A stretch of DNA of 41,011 nucleotides from Pseudomonas sp. AFG_SD02_1510_Pfu_092 (GTDB taxonomy: Bacteria; Pseudomonadota; Gammaproteobacteria; Pseudomonadales; Pseudomonadaceae): contig NZ_PUQD01000050.1 of NCBI RefSeq assembly GCF_003331055.1, positions 1 to 41,011 of the forward strand, in the 5' to 3' direction. The stretch's first letter is position 1, and the number at the start of each line of letters is the position of its first letter. The notes under the pieces are model-generated. The model ran no database searches. It was not told the origin of the DNA and saw nothing but the letters and a program-made list of their open reading frames with translations. Positions 27,936-35,944 of the stretch are shown in pieces. A program made the translations under genes and the position numbers.

Positions 27936-28220
27936 TGTGGGAGCGGGCGCGCCCACGAAGCAGGCAGCGCGGTGGTTGGCACCGGCTACGCCGGTGTTCG
28001 CGGCTGAAGCCGCTCCCACAAAGTGGACCGCCTGAGCCCGAAACCTGCGCGATCCACCCTGTGGAAGCGGGCGCGCCCGCGAAGCAGGCAGCGCGGTGGC
28101 TGGCGCCGGCTACGCCGGTGTTCGCGGCCACGGCCGCTCCCACAAAGTGGACCGCCTGAGCCCGAAACCTGCGCGGTCCACCTGTGGAAGCGGGCGCGCC
28201 CGCGAAGCAGGCAGCGCGGT
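27936..28220. repeat. Tandem REP array, 124-base period
   Basis: Units of about 124 bases repeat from 27936, with the junction CACAAAGTGGACCGCCTGAG at 28017 and again at 28141. Each unit holds AGCGGGCGCGCCC, AGGCAGCGCGGTGG, CGGTGTTCGCGGC and GCCGCTCCCACA. There are two nearly full copies plus partial ones. It fills the whole 313-base gap between the small gdhB-linked gene and the LysR gene. No gene is seen in it. Confidence 0.9.
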
Positions 28221-28232
28221 GGTTCAGAGAAA

Positions 28233-29138
28233 TCAGATCAATGCCGCCTGCATCTCATGCGCCTGCTCCCGCAACGCCTGGCAAAACGGCTCCACCGCCG
28301 CCGATGCCGGCCGGTGGTCGGGCCTGATCAGCATCACCTGGTACGGCACCGACACCCGCAACCGGCGGATCGGCAAGCCGCCCTGCGCCGCCTCCAGCCC
28401 GCTCAGCGGGTTGATAATCGCCACCCCCAGCCCTTGCCTGACCATGGCGCACACCGAGGCCGCACTGGTGGTCTCGATGACCGTGCGGCGGTTCACCCCT
28501 GCCGCGCGAAAGTGCTGGTCAAGCCGCTGGCGGTAGGTGTCCAGGCTGGCCAGGTTGATAAAGTCGACCTCGTGGAAGTCGCTCAGCTCCAGCTCGGCCT
28601 TGCCCTGCAACCGGTGCCCGTCAGGCAATACACACACCATGTTGGCGCTGAACAGCAGCTCGCCATAGGCACCGCGCGGCACCTGCTCGACCTCGGTCAG
28701 GCCCAGGTCATGCTGCTGGGCCACCAGGGACTCCTCCAGCAACGGCGACTCCTGCGCCAGGATGCTCACGCTCACGCCCCGGTGCTGCTGGTGAAAACGC
28801 TGGCAAGCCTTGGGCAGCAAGGTCTGGGAAAACAGTGGCAGACAGGTGATGGCCAGCCGCCCCTGCTCGAAATTGCGAATGGCCTGGGCAAAGCGCTCGA
28901 TGCGCTCCAGGCCGACATAGGCGCGCTCCACCTCCTCGATCAACAACAACGCCTGGGCCGTCGCCACCAGGCGGCCGCCTTCACGCTCGAACAGGTTCAG
29001 CCCGGTCAGTTGCTCCAGCCGCGCCAGCTCGCGGCTGACGGTGGGCTGCGAAGTGAACAGCAGGCGCGCCGCCCCGGTGACGCTGCCAGCGGCCATGATG
29101 GCGCGGAACACTTCGATATGGCGAACAGAGAGTTTCAC
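28233..29138 (-). CDS. LysR-family regulator of the adjacent decarboxylase
   Basis: A 301-residue LysR-type protein. The winged helix-turn-helix is at 1-60 (MKLSVRHIEVFRAIMAAGSV, then SQPTVSRELARLE), followed by a linker helix and the periplasmic-binding-like effector domain (about 90-295). The N-terminal VRHIEVFRAIMAAGSVTGAA is characteristic of the LysR (lysA regulator) subfamily. It lies divergent from a lysA-like gene with two palindromes between them, the classic LysR/lysA layout. Predicted role: activator of that gene, responding to diaminopimelate, lysine or a related amino acid. The effector is inferred, not shown. Confidence 0.9.
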   Translation of the reverse strand: MKLSVRHIEVFRAIMAAGSVTGAARLLFTSQPTVSRELARLEQLTGLNLFEREGGRLVATAQALLLIEEVERAYVGLERIERFAQAIRNFEQGRLAITCLPLFSQTLLPKACQRFHQQHRGVSVSILAQESPLLEESLVAQQHDLGLTEVEQVPRGAYGELLFSANMVCVLPDGHRLQGKAELELSDFHEVDFINLASLDTYRQRLDQHFRAAGVNRRTVIETTSAASVCAMVRQGLGVAIINPLSGLEAAQGGLPIRRLRVSVPYQVMLIRPDHRPASAAVEPFCQALREQAHEMQAALI

Positions 29139-29167
29139 GGCACCACCCAGGCAAGTTGGCGATGGGT

Positions 29168-29210
29168 ATATCAGATATGAATGGCCTGCAGAAAAATAGC
29201 TATTTTTCTG
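29168..29210. promoter_or_regulatory. Candidate LysR operator, two palindromes
   Basis: An 11-base dyad ATATC-A-GATAT (29168-29178) is followed by a perfect 22-base palindrome at 29189-29210 built on AGAAAAATAGC and its complement. Both lie in the 124-base space between the divergent regulator and decarboxylase genes, 30 to 95 bases from either start. They are AT-rich in a GC-rich genome and fit recognition and activation sites of a LysR protein. Confidence 0.6.
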
Positions 29211-29262
29211 AATTCGACGCTTACCCCATGCTCAACGCCTTCCTTATTCGAGTGATGCCAGC

Positions 29263-30495
29263 ATGACTGCACCTTTCTCCACCCTGGCCGAGGCGGTTCG
29301 CCAGCACGGGTCGCCGCTGTGGGCCTACGACGCCAGCACCATCGCCGAACGGGTCGAACAGTTGAAAGTGTTCGACACTGTGCGCTTCGCCCAGAAAGCC
29401 AACCCCAACCTGCATGTACTGCGCCTGATGCGCGCCCATGGCCTGGTGCTGGACGCGGTGTCGCTGGGCGAGATGGAGCGGGCCTTCGCCGCCGGCGCGA
29501 GCGTTGATGGCGACCCGGCCGGCGTGGTGCTGACCTGCGACGCGCTGGACCGGCCCACCCTGGAGCGCGTGGTGGCCTCGAAGATCGAGGTCAACGCCGG
29601 CTCCATCGACATGCTGCGCCAGCTGGGTGAGCGCTCGCCCGGTCACCGCGTGTGGGTGCGCATCAACCCCGGTTTCGGCCATGGCCACAGCCGCAAGACC
29701 AACACCGGCGGCGAAAACAGCAAGCACGGTATTTGGCACGAAGAGCTGGACGAGGCGCTGGCGTGCATCAAGGCCCATGGCCTGCACCTGGTCGGCGTGC
29801 ACATGCACATCGGCTCCGGGGTGGATTACCAGCACCTGGAGCAGGTGGCCCGCTCGATGATCGAGCTGATCGGCCGCCTGGGCGTGGACATCGAGGCGTT
29901 CTCCATCGGCGGCGGCCTTTCTACCCCCTACCGCAGCAGCGACAAGCCGGTCGACCTGCAGCGCTACGCCCAGACCTGGGCCGTGGCGCGTACGGAAATC
30001 GAAGCGATGCTCGGCCACCCGGTGCGCATGGAGATCGAGCCGGGGCGTTTCCTGGTGGCGGAATCGGGCTACCTGGTGGCCGAGGTGCGCGCCGTGAAGC
30101 AGGTGGGCCGCAACACCTTCGTCATCATCGACGCCGGCTTCAACGACCTGATGCGCCCGGCCATGTATGGCGCCTACCACCGCATGACCCTGCTCGACGC
30201 CAACGGCCAGCCGGTGGACCGCCCACGGCAGCCGACCGTGGTCGCCGGGCCGCTGTGCGAATCGGGTGACGTGTTCACCCAGGATGACCAGGAACTGACC
30301 CCGCACGACCTGCCCCAGGCGCAGGTGGGTGACCTGCTGGTGATCCATGACGCCGGTGCCTATGGCGCGTCGATGTCGTCGAACTACAACAGCCGGCCGT
30401 TGCTACCGGAGTTGCTGATCGAGGATGGGACGCTGCGGATGATCCGCCGCAGGCAGACCGTGCAGGACCTGCTGAGCCTGGAGGCGGGCTGCTAG
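29263..30495 (+). CDS. lysA: PLP-dependent diaminopimelate-decarboxylase-like enzyme
   Basis: A 410-residue fold-III decarboxylase of the LysA group. The PLP lysine is K45 in FAQKANPN. The pocket motifs HMHIGSG (180-186) and SIGGGLSTPY (about 215), the dimer-contributed CESGD (332-336) and GAYGASMSSNYNSRP near the end are all present. DAP decarboxylase makes L-lysine from meso-DAP. Pseudomonads usually carry another lysA near dapF, so this may be a second, inducible copy, or a decarboxylase for a related (D- or omega-) amino acid; sequence alone does not decide. ATG 29263 is preceded by GAGTG. It is divergent from its LysR regulator. Confidence 0.85.
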   Translation: MTAPFSTLAEAVRQHGSPLWAYDASTIAERVEQLKVFDTVRFAQKANPNLHVLRLMRAHGLVLDAVSLGEMERAFAAGASVDGDPAGVVLTCDALDRPTLERVVASKIEVNAGSIDMLRQLGERSPGHRVWVRINPGFGHGHSRKTNTGGENSKHGIWHEELDEALACIKAHGLHLVGVHMHIGSGVDYQHLEQVARSMIELIGRLGVDIEAFSIGGGLSTPYRSSDKPVDLQRYAQTWAVARTEIEAMLGHPVRMEIEPGRFLVAESGYLVAEVRAVKQVGRNTFVIIDAGFNDLMRPAMYGAYHRMTLLDANGQPVDRPRQPTVVAGPLCESGDVFTQDDQELTPHDLPQAQVGDLLVIHDAGAYGASMSSNYNSRPLLPELLIEDGTLRMIRRRQTVQDLLSLEAGC

Positions 30496-30564
30496 CCACG
30501 CCGTTGCGCCCAGCACCGCCAGGGCCGCGCGAATGCCGGCCCTGCCACTGGTAGACTGCAGCCG

Positions 30565-31329
30565 ATGAAGTTCGCGAGGCAGACCAACGGCATGAACCCG
30601 ACGCGTTATACCACCGTGGCAAAGGACTTGATGGCCGCCATCGCCAGCGGCCGTTACCCGGTGGGCAGCCTGCTGCCGACCGAGCACCAGCTGTGTGACC
30701 TTTACCAGGTAAGCCGGCACACGGTGCGCGCGGCGATCAACCAGTTGCTCGACCAGGGGCTGGTGTCGCGGCGCAAGCGCGTCGGCACCCGGGTCGAGGC
30801 CAGCAGCCCGCGTGGCGGTTACTCGCAGTCGCTGGCCGGGGTGGCGGAGCTTGCGCAGCTGGGCGAAGACCAGCAGCGGCAGATCCGCCACGTGCGCCAC
30901 TTCGTCGCCGACCTGAACGAGGCGGCGCGGCTGGGGCTGGTACCGGGGGAGCATTACTTCTGCGTGTCGAGCCTGCGCATCGACCGCCGCCAGGGCGCAA
31001 CGCCGCTGTGCTGGTGCGATGTGTACGCGCAACAGGACTACGCCGAAGTCATCGAGTTGGCGCGCGCGCAGCCGGATCAACCGATTGCCGGGTTGCTCGA
31101 ACAGCGTTATGGCCGGGCCATCGCGGTGGTCGACCAGCAGGTGCGAGCGGTGTTGCTGACAGCGCAAATGGCCGATGTGCTGAACGCCGAGGCAGGTTCC
31201 CCGGCGCTGAGGATCATGCGCCACTATCGCGAAGAGAATGGCGATCTGATGGTGGTTTCGGAAACGATACACCCGGACGACCGCTTCACCCTGGTCACCC
31301 AGATGCGCCGGGATCGATCGCCGTCCTGA
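30565..31329 (+). CDS. GntR/HutC-family transcriptional regulator (UTRA domain)
   Basis: A 254-residue regulator. A GntR winged helix (about 10-80: YTTVAKDLMAAIASGRYPVG, LPTEHQLCDLYQVSRHTVRA) precedes a UTRA ligand-binding domain (about 95-250). In the UTRA domain SLRIDRRQGATPLCWCDVYA and the late LRIMRHYREENGDLMVVSET are typical. The ligand is unknown. ATG 30565 is used; ATG 30592 (MNPTRYTTVAKD) is also plausible, but the GAGG is about 13 bases from it. The gene starts 69 bases after the decarboxylase stop on the same strand, so co-transcription is possible. No obvious operator was seen. Confidence 0.88.
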   Translation: MKFARQTNGMNPTRYTTVAKDLMAAIASGRYPVGSLLPTEHQLCDLYQVSRHTVRAAINQLLDQGLVSRRKRVGTRVEASSPRGGYSQSLAGVAELAQLGEDQQRQIRHVRHFVADLNEAARLGLVPGEHYFCVSSLRIDRRQGATPLCWCDVYAQQDYAEVIELARAQPDQPIAGLLEQRYGRAIAVVDQQVRAVLLTAQMADVLNAEAGSPALRIMRHYREENGDLMVVSETIHPDDRFTLVTQMRRDRSPS

Positions 31330-31359
31330 TCAGGCACGCCAGCTTGCATCTTCAATGCC

Positions 31360-31410
31360 TGCCCGCTCCCACAGGGGTAGCGCATGGCTTGCCGGCGCAG
31401 CGGCGCCTTC
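31360..31410. repeat. Partial REP remnant upstream of soxR
   Basis: Contains CCCGCTCCCACAGGGG followed by GCTTGCCGGCGCAGC. The arms do not pair fully. It lies in the 170-base gap between the GntR gene and soxR, which otherwise holds only the soxR promoter region. Confidence 0.5.
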
Positions 31411-31442
31411 CGCTCAAGTGCCGCTCAAGTGGCGGCCTGCGG

Positions 31443-31490
31443 TTGCATGGAAGATCGGGCAGGGCTATAAAAGCTCGATTTAACTTGAGG
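31443..31490 (+). promoter_or_regulatory. soxR promoter with overlapping SoxR box
   Basis: TTGCAT at 31443-31448 and TATAAA at 31466-31471 are 17 bases apart, a plausible sigma-70 promoter with a weak -35. Just downstream, 31473-31490 matches the enterobacterial SoxR box (CCTCAAGTTAACTTGAGG) at 15 of 18 positions. The box covers the expected start point and the GAGG ribosome binding site, so SoxR would repress itself rather than activate. The box is seen in the sequence; the regulation is inferred. Confidence 0.6.
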
Positions 31491-31499
31491 TCAACAGGC

Positions 31500-31955
31500 A
31501 TGGCAGCGGACAGCGCACGGATGCTGACAGTGGGGGAAGTCGCCAGGCGCAGCGGCGTGGCGGTGTCCGCCCTGCACTTCTACGAGACCAAAGGGTTGAT
31601 CGCCAGCGTCCGTACCGCCGGCAACCAGCGCCGCTACCCCGCGCTGGTGCTGCGCACCCTGGCAATCATCAAGGTGGCGCAGCGCACCGGTATCGCGCTG
31701 GAGGAAATCAAACGGGCGTTCAGCCGTTATCCGCCCAACAGCAAGCTGACCGCAGCGCAATGGGGCGAGATGTCCACGGCCTGGCGCGAAGACCTGAATG
31801 CGCGCATTCGTACACTCGAAGCACTGCGCGACAGCCTGGACAACTGCATTGGTTGCGGTTGCCTGTCGCTGGAAGATTGCCCACTGCGCAACCCCGAGGA
31901 TGTGCTGGCAAAGGAAGGCAGCGGGGCGCGGATTCTGGAGAACAAAACCCGTTAA
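31500..31955 (+). CDS. soxR: Redox-sensing MerR-family regulator SoxR
   Basis: A 151-residue MerR-type regulator. The N-terminal winged helix (about 8-75: LTVGEVARRSGVAVSALHFY, NQRRYPALVLR) is followed by the dimerisation helix. The [2Fe-2S] ligand cluster C116-IG-C119-G-C121 with C127 is completed by the SLEDCPLRNP context. Oxidation of the cluster by redox-cycling compounds switches target promoters on. In pseudomonads SoxR controls a few efflux/monooxygenase genes rather than soxS, and no soxS lies here. ATG 31500 sits nine bases after the SoxR box. It converges on the DUF3144 gene. Confidence 0.96.
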   Translation: MAADSARMLTVGEVARRSGVAVSALHFYETKGLIASVRTAGNQRRYPALVLRTLAIIKVAQRTGIALEEIKRAFSRYPPNSKLTAAQWGEMSTAWREDLNARIRTLEALRDSLDNCIGCGCLSLEDCPLRNPEDVLAKEGSGARILENKTR

Positions 31956-31986
31956 GGCACATGGCGGCTGCCGCGCACGCCCAGGC

Positions 31987-32283
31987 TCAGTCGCTTTTGC
32001 CCAGCACGTAACGGTCGAACTGCTCGATATGCTCGTCCAGGTTGTCCTCGAGCATCATCCGGTACTGCTCGCAGAAGTACTTCAGCAACTCCTCCCGGGC
32101 GGCCGCCAGTTCCGCGCCGGTCTTGAAGCTGCGGGCACTCATCCAGGCGTTGAAACGCGAGGCGCCGAAGGTCAGCGAGGCACTGACCTTGCCCAGGTCT
32201 TCGATTTTCTCGATCTGCTGGTTCGCCAGTTCGATGTGCGCATCGGCGCGGTCATAAAAGGCCTGATCGGTAGCTTGGGTCAT
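31987..32283 (-). CDS. DUF3144 family protein
   Basis: A 98-residue helical soluble protein, MTQATDQAFYDRADAHIELA with later KVSASLTFGASRFNAWMSA. It matches my memory of the DUF3144 family, whose function is unknown. The C-terminal half is acidic (MMLEDNLDEHIEQFDRYV). No signal peptide or membrane segment is seen. The ATG is preceded by AGGTAAC. It converges on soxR with a 31-base gap and no clear terminator. Upstream is the REP/hairpin region behind the DUF2235 gene. Confidence 0.82.
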   Translation of the reverse strand: MTQATDQAFYDRADAHIELANQQIEKIEDLGKVSASLTFGASRFNAWMSARSFKTGAELAAAREELLKYFCEQYRMMLEDNLDEHIEQFDRYVLGKSD

Positions 32284-32360
32284 ATGCGGTTACCTGGTTG
32301 CTGCATTCGGATTGAACACAGCTGCGTTTTTACAGGTAAAGCGCACGCCTTGAAACCGGC

Positions 32361-32475
32361 GCGCTGCCCGTGGCAGCGCTTTCATCGGCAAAAATTCCTC
32401 TGCTGCTGGTGAACCTGTGGGAGCGGGTTCACCCGCGAACACCGGCCCGGCCGGTGCCATGCAACCCCGCTCCCC
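32361..32475. repeat. Stem-loop and REP element after the DUF2235 gene
   Basis: A perfect 8-bp hairpin pairs 32361-32368 with 32372-32379 (GCGCTGCC/GGCAGCGC). A REP unit at about 32412-32472 follows, beginning CCTGTGGGAGCGGGTTCACC and ending CCCGCTCCC. The hairpin may act as a weak terminator for the leftward DUF2235 gene, but no long U-run follows. Confidence 0.6.
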
Positions 32476-32483
32476 CAGGCCAC

Positions 32484-33794
32484 TCAGGCCAGCGGATTGG
32501 CATGCAGCACTCGCCCCTGCGCCCCGGGCCGATTGACGAACAACACATCCAGCACGCTGCTACGCAACCCCTTCACAGCGTTCCAGTTCGCCGACGCGTG
32601 CACGTACTTGTCGCGCAACAGGCGCTGCTCAGCCTCGGTCAGCCCGGGTTGCTCACACTCGCCCAAGGCAAACCGATGCAGCTCGCCACTGATTGCCTGC
32701 AACTCAGCCGGCAGCCGATGCTCAGCCTGGTCACCCAGCGCCATGAACGGCACCCCGCCCCGCACCGCCAACTCGCGCATGATGCTCAGGTACACCCGGG
32801 AAAGCTGCCCCGCCACTTCCCGCTCGCGATACACCGCCGCATACACCTGCTTCTGCGCCTCATCTCTGTGCCCCCCGGCAACCGGCACCTCCCAGGCCAG
32901 CACGCGCGGCCTGGGCATACCCGATTCGGCAAATTCCGCAGCCAGCAAGGCGCTGACCGTGGCATGCACGCGCGTGCGTTCCACGGGCATACCTTGCGGC
33001 ACCCGCTGTGACTGCGGCTTGCACAGCAGCACCTGCTCCTGCAGGGTGTCCGGGTAGCCCCCGCCAATGTTCGAGTGCACCCCTGGCAGCACGATGTCAT
33101 GGCCGCTGCACACCAGCGGGAAGTTGTGCCGCCGCTCGTCCTGTGCCACCAGTTGCACCACATGCCGGGCAATACCCGCCGCCAGGCCCAGGCGCAAGCC
33201 ACCATGGCGGGCGTCGGCGGGGTCGAAGTCACCTTGCAGCGGCGCGACGATCGCCGCCACGGTGTCGAACAGGCCGATGAAGTTGATGGCCGTGGCGCAG
33301 GGCGCTGGCAACAACCGGTCACCGCCATCGTGCAGCAGGTTGGCCAGATGCCGCGCGGCCGCCGCGCCACGGCTGAAGCCAAAGATGTCGAACTCGACGC
33401 GCGCGAGCCGGGCCTGCGGCTGTGCCTGGCACCAGCCCTGCAATTGCTCGGCGATGCCCGCCAGCGCCTCGGCCACCCGCGCCTCGGCCCCGGTGCGCCC
33501 GCGCCCGGTGGCCGAGGCATAGGCCCGGTCCGCCTCGCCGGCCAGCGTACCCACGCCTTCGACATAACGTTTGAGAAACCCCATGCCGCCCTCGGCAAGG
33601 CCATCCTGCGCCGGGTAGAGCGCGTACAGCAGGGCCACATTGCTCAAGGCGCAGGCATAACTGCCCCCCTTCCCGCCGTGTGCATCCAGCGCAGGCGCGT
33701 TGTGCTGGTTGTTGCCGGTGCCATCGAAGAACACGCCAAAACGCAGGGTGACCGGCATCGAGCATTCAGTGTTGCAGCTGTTCAGTTCCATCAT
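32484..33794 (-). CDS. DUF2235 / Tle1-like alpha-beta hydrolase
   Basis: A 436-residue lipase-like protein. N-terminal FGVFFDGTGNN (about 20-29) is the DUF2235 signature. The nucleophile elbow is GFSRG (S141), the acid is probably D177 in GLFDTVAA, and the histidine is H240 in GVHSNIGGGYPD. This triad is that of type VI secretion Tle1 phospholipase effectors and related uncharacterised hydrolases. There is no signal peptide. ATG 33794 follows AGGA. No vgrG, PAAR, adaptor or obvious immunity gene lies nearby: flanks are DUF3144 and, divergently, moxR. Its delivery and target are therefore open. Confidence 0.85.
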   Translation of the reverse strand: MMELNSCNTECSMPVTLRFGVFFDGTGNNQHNAPALDAHGGKGGSYACALSNVALLYALYPAQDGLAEGGMGFLKRYVEGVGTLAGEADRAYASATGRGRTGAEARVAEALAGIAEQLQGWCQAQPQARLARVEFDIFGFSRGAAAARHLANLLHDGGDRLLPAPCATAINFIGLFDTVAAIVAPLQGDFDPADARHGGLRLGLAAGIARHVVQLVAQDERRHNFPLVCSGHDIVLPGVHSNIGGGYPDTLQEQVLLCKPQSQRVPQGMPVERTRVHATVSALLAAEFAESGMPRPRVLAWEVPVAGGHRDEAQKQVYAAVYREREVAGQLSRVYLSIMRELAVRGGVPFMALGDQAEHRLPAELQAISGELHRFALGECEQPGLTEAEQRLLRDKYVHASANWNAVKGLRSSVLDVLFVNRPGAQGRVLHANPLA

Positions 33795-34022
33795 CGTGGG
33801 TCCTGCTTGCCTGTAAAGCACAAGCAGGCGCCAGCACGGCGCAGCGCAACATCAGCCAACAGCCAGTCATGGCCAGGACATTTCTGTACCTGCATGGCCG
33901 CCGGCATGGATAAATTTCCCTGCCGCCATTGGTCGCCACCCCCCCGGATGGATTAAAGTATCAGCCCTTGCCAGGGCAGCTGCTTCCAGCCGCCTGCGGC
34001 CCCATACCAGGAACCGTCACCG

Positions 34023-34982
34023 ATGGAACACCGTGAAGCGCTGATCGCGCTGCGCACCTTTCTTTCTTCCCAGATCCTAGGCCAGGAAAAACTGGTCGAA
34101 CGGCTGTTGATCGTGCTCCTGGCCGACGGCCACATGCTGGTCGAAGGTGCCCCGGGCCTGGCCAAGACCAAAGCCATCAAAGAGCTCGCCGAGGGTATCG
34201 AGGCGCAGTTCCATCGCATCCAGTTCACCCCCGACCTGCTGCCGGCCGACATCACCGGCACCGAAATCTACCGCCCGGAAACCGGCAGTTTCGTCTTTCA
34301 GCAGGGGCCGATCTTCCACAACCTGGTACTGGCCGACGAAATCAACCGCGCCCCGGCCAAGGTGCAGTCGGCGCTGCTCGAGGCCATGGCCGAGCGCCAG
34401 GTCAGCGTAGGCCGCAGCACCTACGACCTGTCGCCGCTGTTTCTGGTCATGGCGACGCAGAACCCGATCGAGCAGGAAGGCACCTACCCGTTGCCCGAAG
34501 CCCAGCTCGACCGCTTCCTGATGCACGTGAAAATCGGTTTCCCCGACGCGGCGGTAGAGCGGCGCATCCTCTTGCAGGCCCGGGGTGAAGCCCTCGGCGG
34601 CGAGACCAAGCCCGAGCGCCGGGTCAGCCAGCAGGCCATCTTCGCCGCCCGCAAGGAAATCCTCGGCCTGTACATGGCCGACGCGGTGGAGGAATACCTG
34701 GTGCAACTGGTGATGGCCACCCGCACCCCGGCCAAGTTCGACAGCGAACTGGCCGACTGGATCGCCTACGGCGCCAGCCCGCGCGGCTCCATTTCGCTGG
34801 ACCGCTGCGCGCGCGCTCACGCCTGGCTGGCCGGGCGCGATTTCGTCAGCCCCGAAGACATCCAGGCGGTGCTGTTCGATGTGCTGCGCCACCGCATCAT
34901 CCTCTCGTTCGAGGCCGAGGCGGCGGGGATCGACCAGGACCGCGTGGTCCAGCGCATCCTCGACGTCGTCGCCGTTGCCTGA
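34023..34982 (+). CDS. moxR: MoxR-family AAA+ ATPase
   Basis: A 319-residue AAA+ protein of the MoxR subfamily. Walker A is GAPGLAKT (42-49), Walker B LVLADEINRAP (D105/E106), and the sensor region MATQNPIEQEGTYPLPEAQL. The C-terminal lid contains RGSISLDRCARAHAWLAGRD. MoxR proteins act as chaperone-like partners of VWA-domain proteins encoded with them. It is the first gene of a six-gene operon: the DUF58 gene starts four bases after its stop. The 228-base gap upstream to the divergent DUF2235 gene contains the promoter, which I could not place. Confidence 0.95.
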   Translation: MEHREALIALRTFLSSQILGQEKLVERLLIVLLADGHMLVEGAPGLAKTKAIKELAEGIEAQFHRIQFTPDLLPADITGTEIYRPETGSFVFQQGPIFHNLVLADEINRAPAKVQSALLEAMAERQVSVGRSTYDLSPLFLVMATQNPIEQEGTYPLPEAQLDRFLMHVKIGFPDAAVERRILLQARGEALGGETKPERRVSQQAIFAARKEILGLYMADAVEEYLVQLVMATRTPAKFDSELADWIAYGASPRGSISLDRCARAHAWLAGRDFVSPEDIQAVLFDVLRHRIILSFEAEAAGIDQDRVVQRILDVVAVA

Positions 34983-34986
34983 GCCC

Positions 34987-35931
34987 ATGCCCACTGCGTC
35001 GCTGGCCGAACCCGGCATCCGCATCGGCCTTGCCGAACTGATCGACATGCGCCACCGCGTGCGCGAGATCCAGCTGTTTTCCCGGCCCGGCCAGCGCAGC
35101 CCGCTGGTCGGCCTGCACCATTCCAAGCTGCGCGGGCGCGGTGTGGACTTCGACCAGGTGCGCGTCTACCAGGCCGGCGACGATGTGCGCAACATCGACT
35201 GGCGGGTCACCGCACGCACCCAGGAGCCGCACACCAAACTGTTCCACGAAGAGCGCGAACGGCCGATCTTCATCCTCGTCGAGCAGAGCCAGCGGCTGTT
35301 CTTCGGCTCGGGGCTGACGTTCAAATCGGTGCTGGCCGCCCAGGCTGCGGCGCTGTTCGGCTGGGCCGCGCTGGGCCACAACGACCGCATCGGCGGCTTG
35401 GTGTTCGGCGACCACGAACACCACGAAATCAAACCCCGGCGCAGCAAGCAGAGCCTGCTGCAACTGCTCAACCGCCTGGCCAAGGTCAACCAGGCGCTGC
35501 ACACCGAGGCCAGCCCCGGGGCCGACAGCCTTGGCCTGGCGCTGCGCCGCGCCCGCGAAGTGCTGCGCCCCGGCAGCCTGGCCATCGTGATCTGCGACGA
35601 ACGTTCGCTGAGCGCCCAGGTGGAGCAGCACCTGGCGATGCTCTCGCGCCATTGCGACCTGCTGCTGATGCCAGTCTCCGACCCGCTCGACCACGCCCTG
35701 CCCGCCGCCGGGCTGTTGCGTTTCGCCCAGCGCAGCGCGCAGCTGGAACTCGACACCCTCGACGCCAGCCTGCGCCAGGCCTATCGCCAGCAGGCCGAAG
35801 CGCGCATCGAGCGCTGGGAACTGATGGCGCAAAAGCTGCGCGTGCTGCTGATGCCGTTGAGCACGCAAAGCGAAATGATCGAGCAACTGCGCGAATACCT
35901 GAACGCCCAACGGCCGCGGAGTGCCTCATGA
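34987..35931 (+). CDS. DUF58 domain protein of the Bat operon
   Basis: A 314-residue soluble protein. The DUF58 signature is seen as RGRGVDFDQVRVYQAGDDVR followed by NIDWRVTARTQEPHTKLFHE (about residues 40-85). The later part resembles a VWA-like fold (IFILVEQSQRLFFGSG, then AIVICDERSLS), without a standard MIDAS. Such proteins are always found with MoxR and VWA partners; biochemical function is not established. It starts four bases after moxR (ATG 34987) and is followed after 13 bases by the DUF4381 gene, so all are co-transcribed. Confidence 0.92.
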   Translation: MPTASLAEPGIRIGLAELIDMRHRVREIQLFSRPGQRSPLVGLHHSKLRGRGVDFDQVRVYQAGDDVRNIDWRVTARTQEPHTKLFHEERERPIFILVEQSQRLFFGSGLTFKSVLAAQAAALFGWAALGHNDRIGGLVFGDHEHHEIKPRRSKQSLLQLLNRLAKVNQALHTEASPGADSLGLALRRAREVLRPGSLAIVICDERSLSAQVEQHLAMLSRHCDLLLMPVSDPLDHALPAAGLLRFAQRSAQLELDTLDASLRQAYRQQAEARIERWELMAQKLRVLLMPLSTQSEMIEQLREYLNAQRPRSAS

Positions 35932-35944
35932 AGAGCACCGGCCG

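Noticed and set aside
27936..28220. Repeats considered as a CRISPR array
   Set aside because: The 124-base unit is fully repeated with no unique spacers, and its parts occur elsewhere as REP elements; no cas genes are present.
31987..33794. DUF3144 and DUF2235 genes considered as a toxin-immunity or T6SS island
   Set aside because: DUF3144 proteins have no immunity-like signal peptide or membrane segment. The two genes are separated by a REP/hairpin region, and no secretion gene is nearby, so the pairing is kept only as a question.
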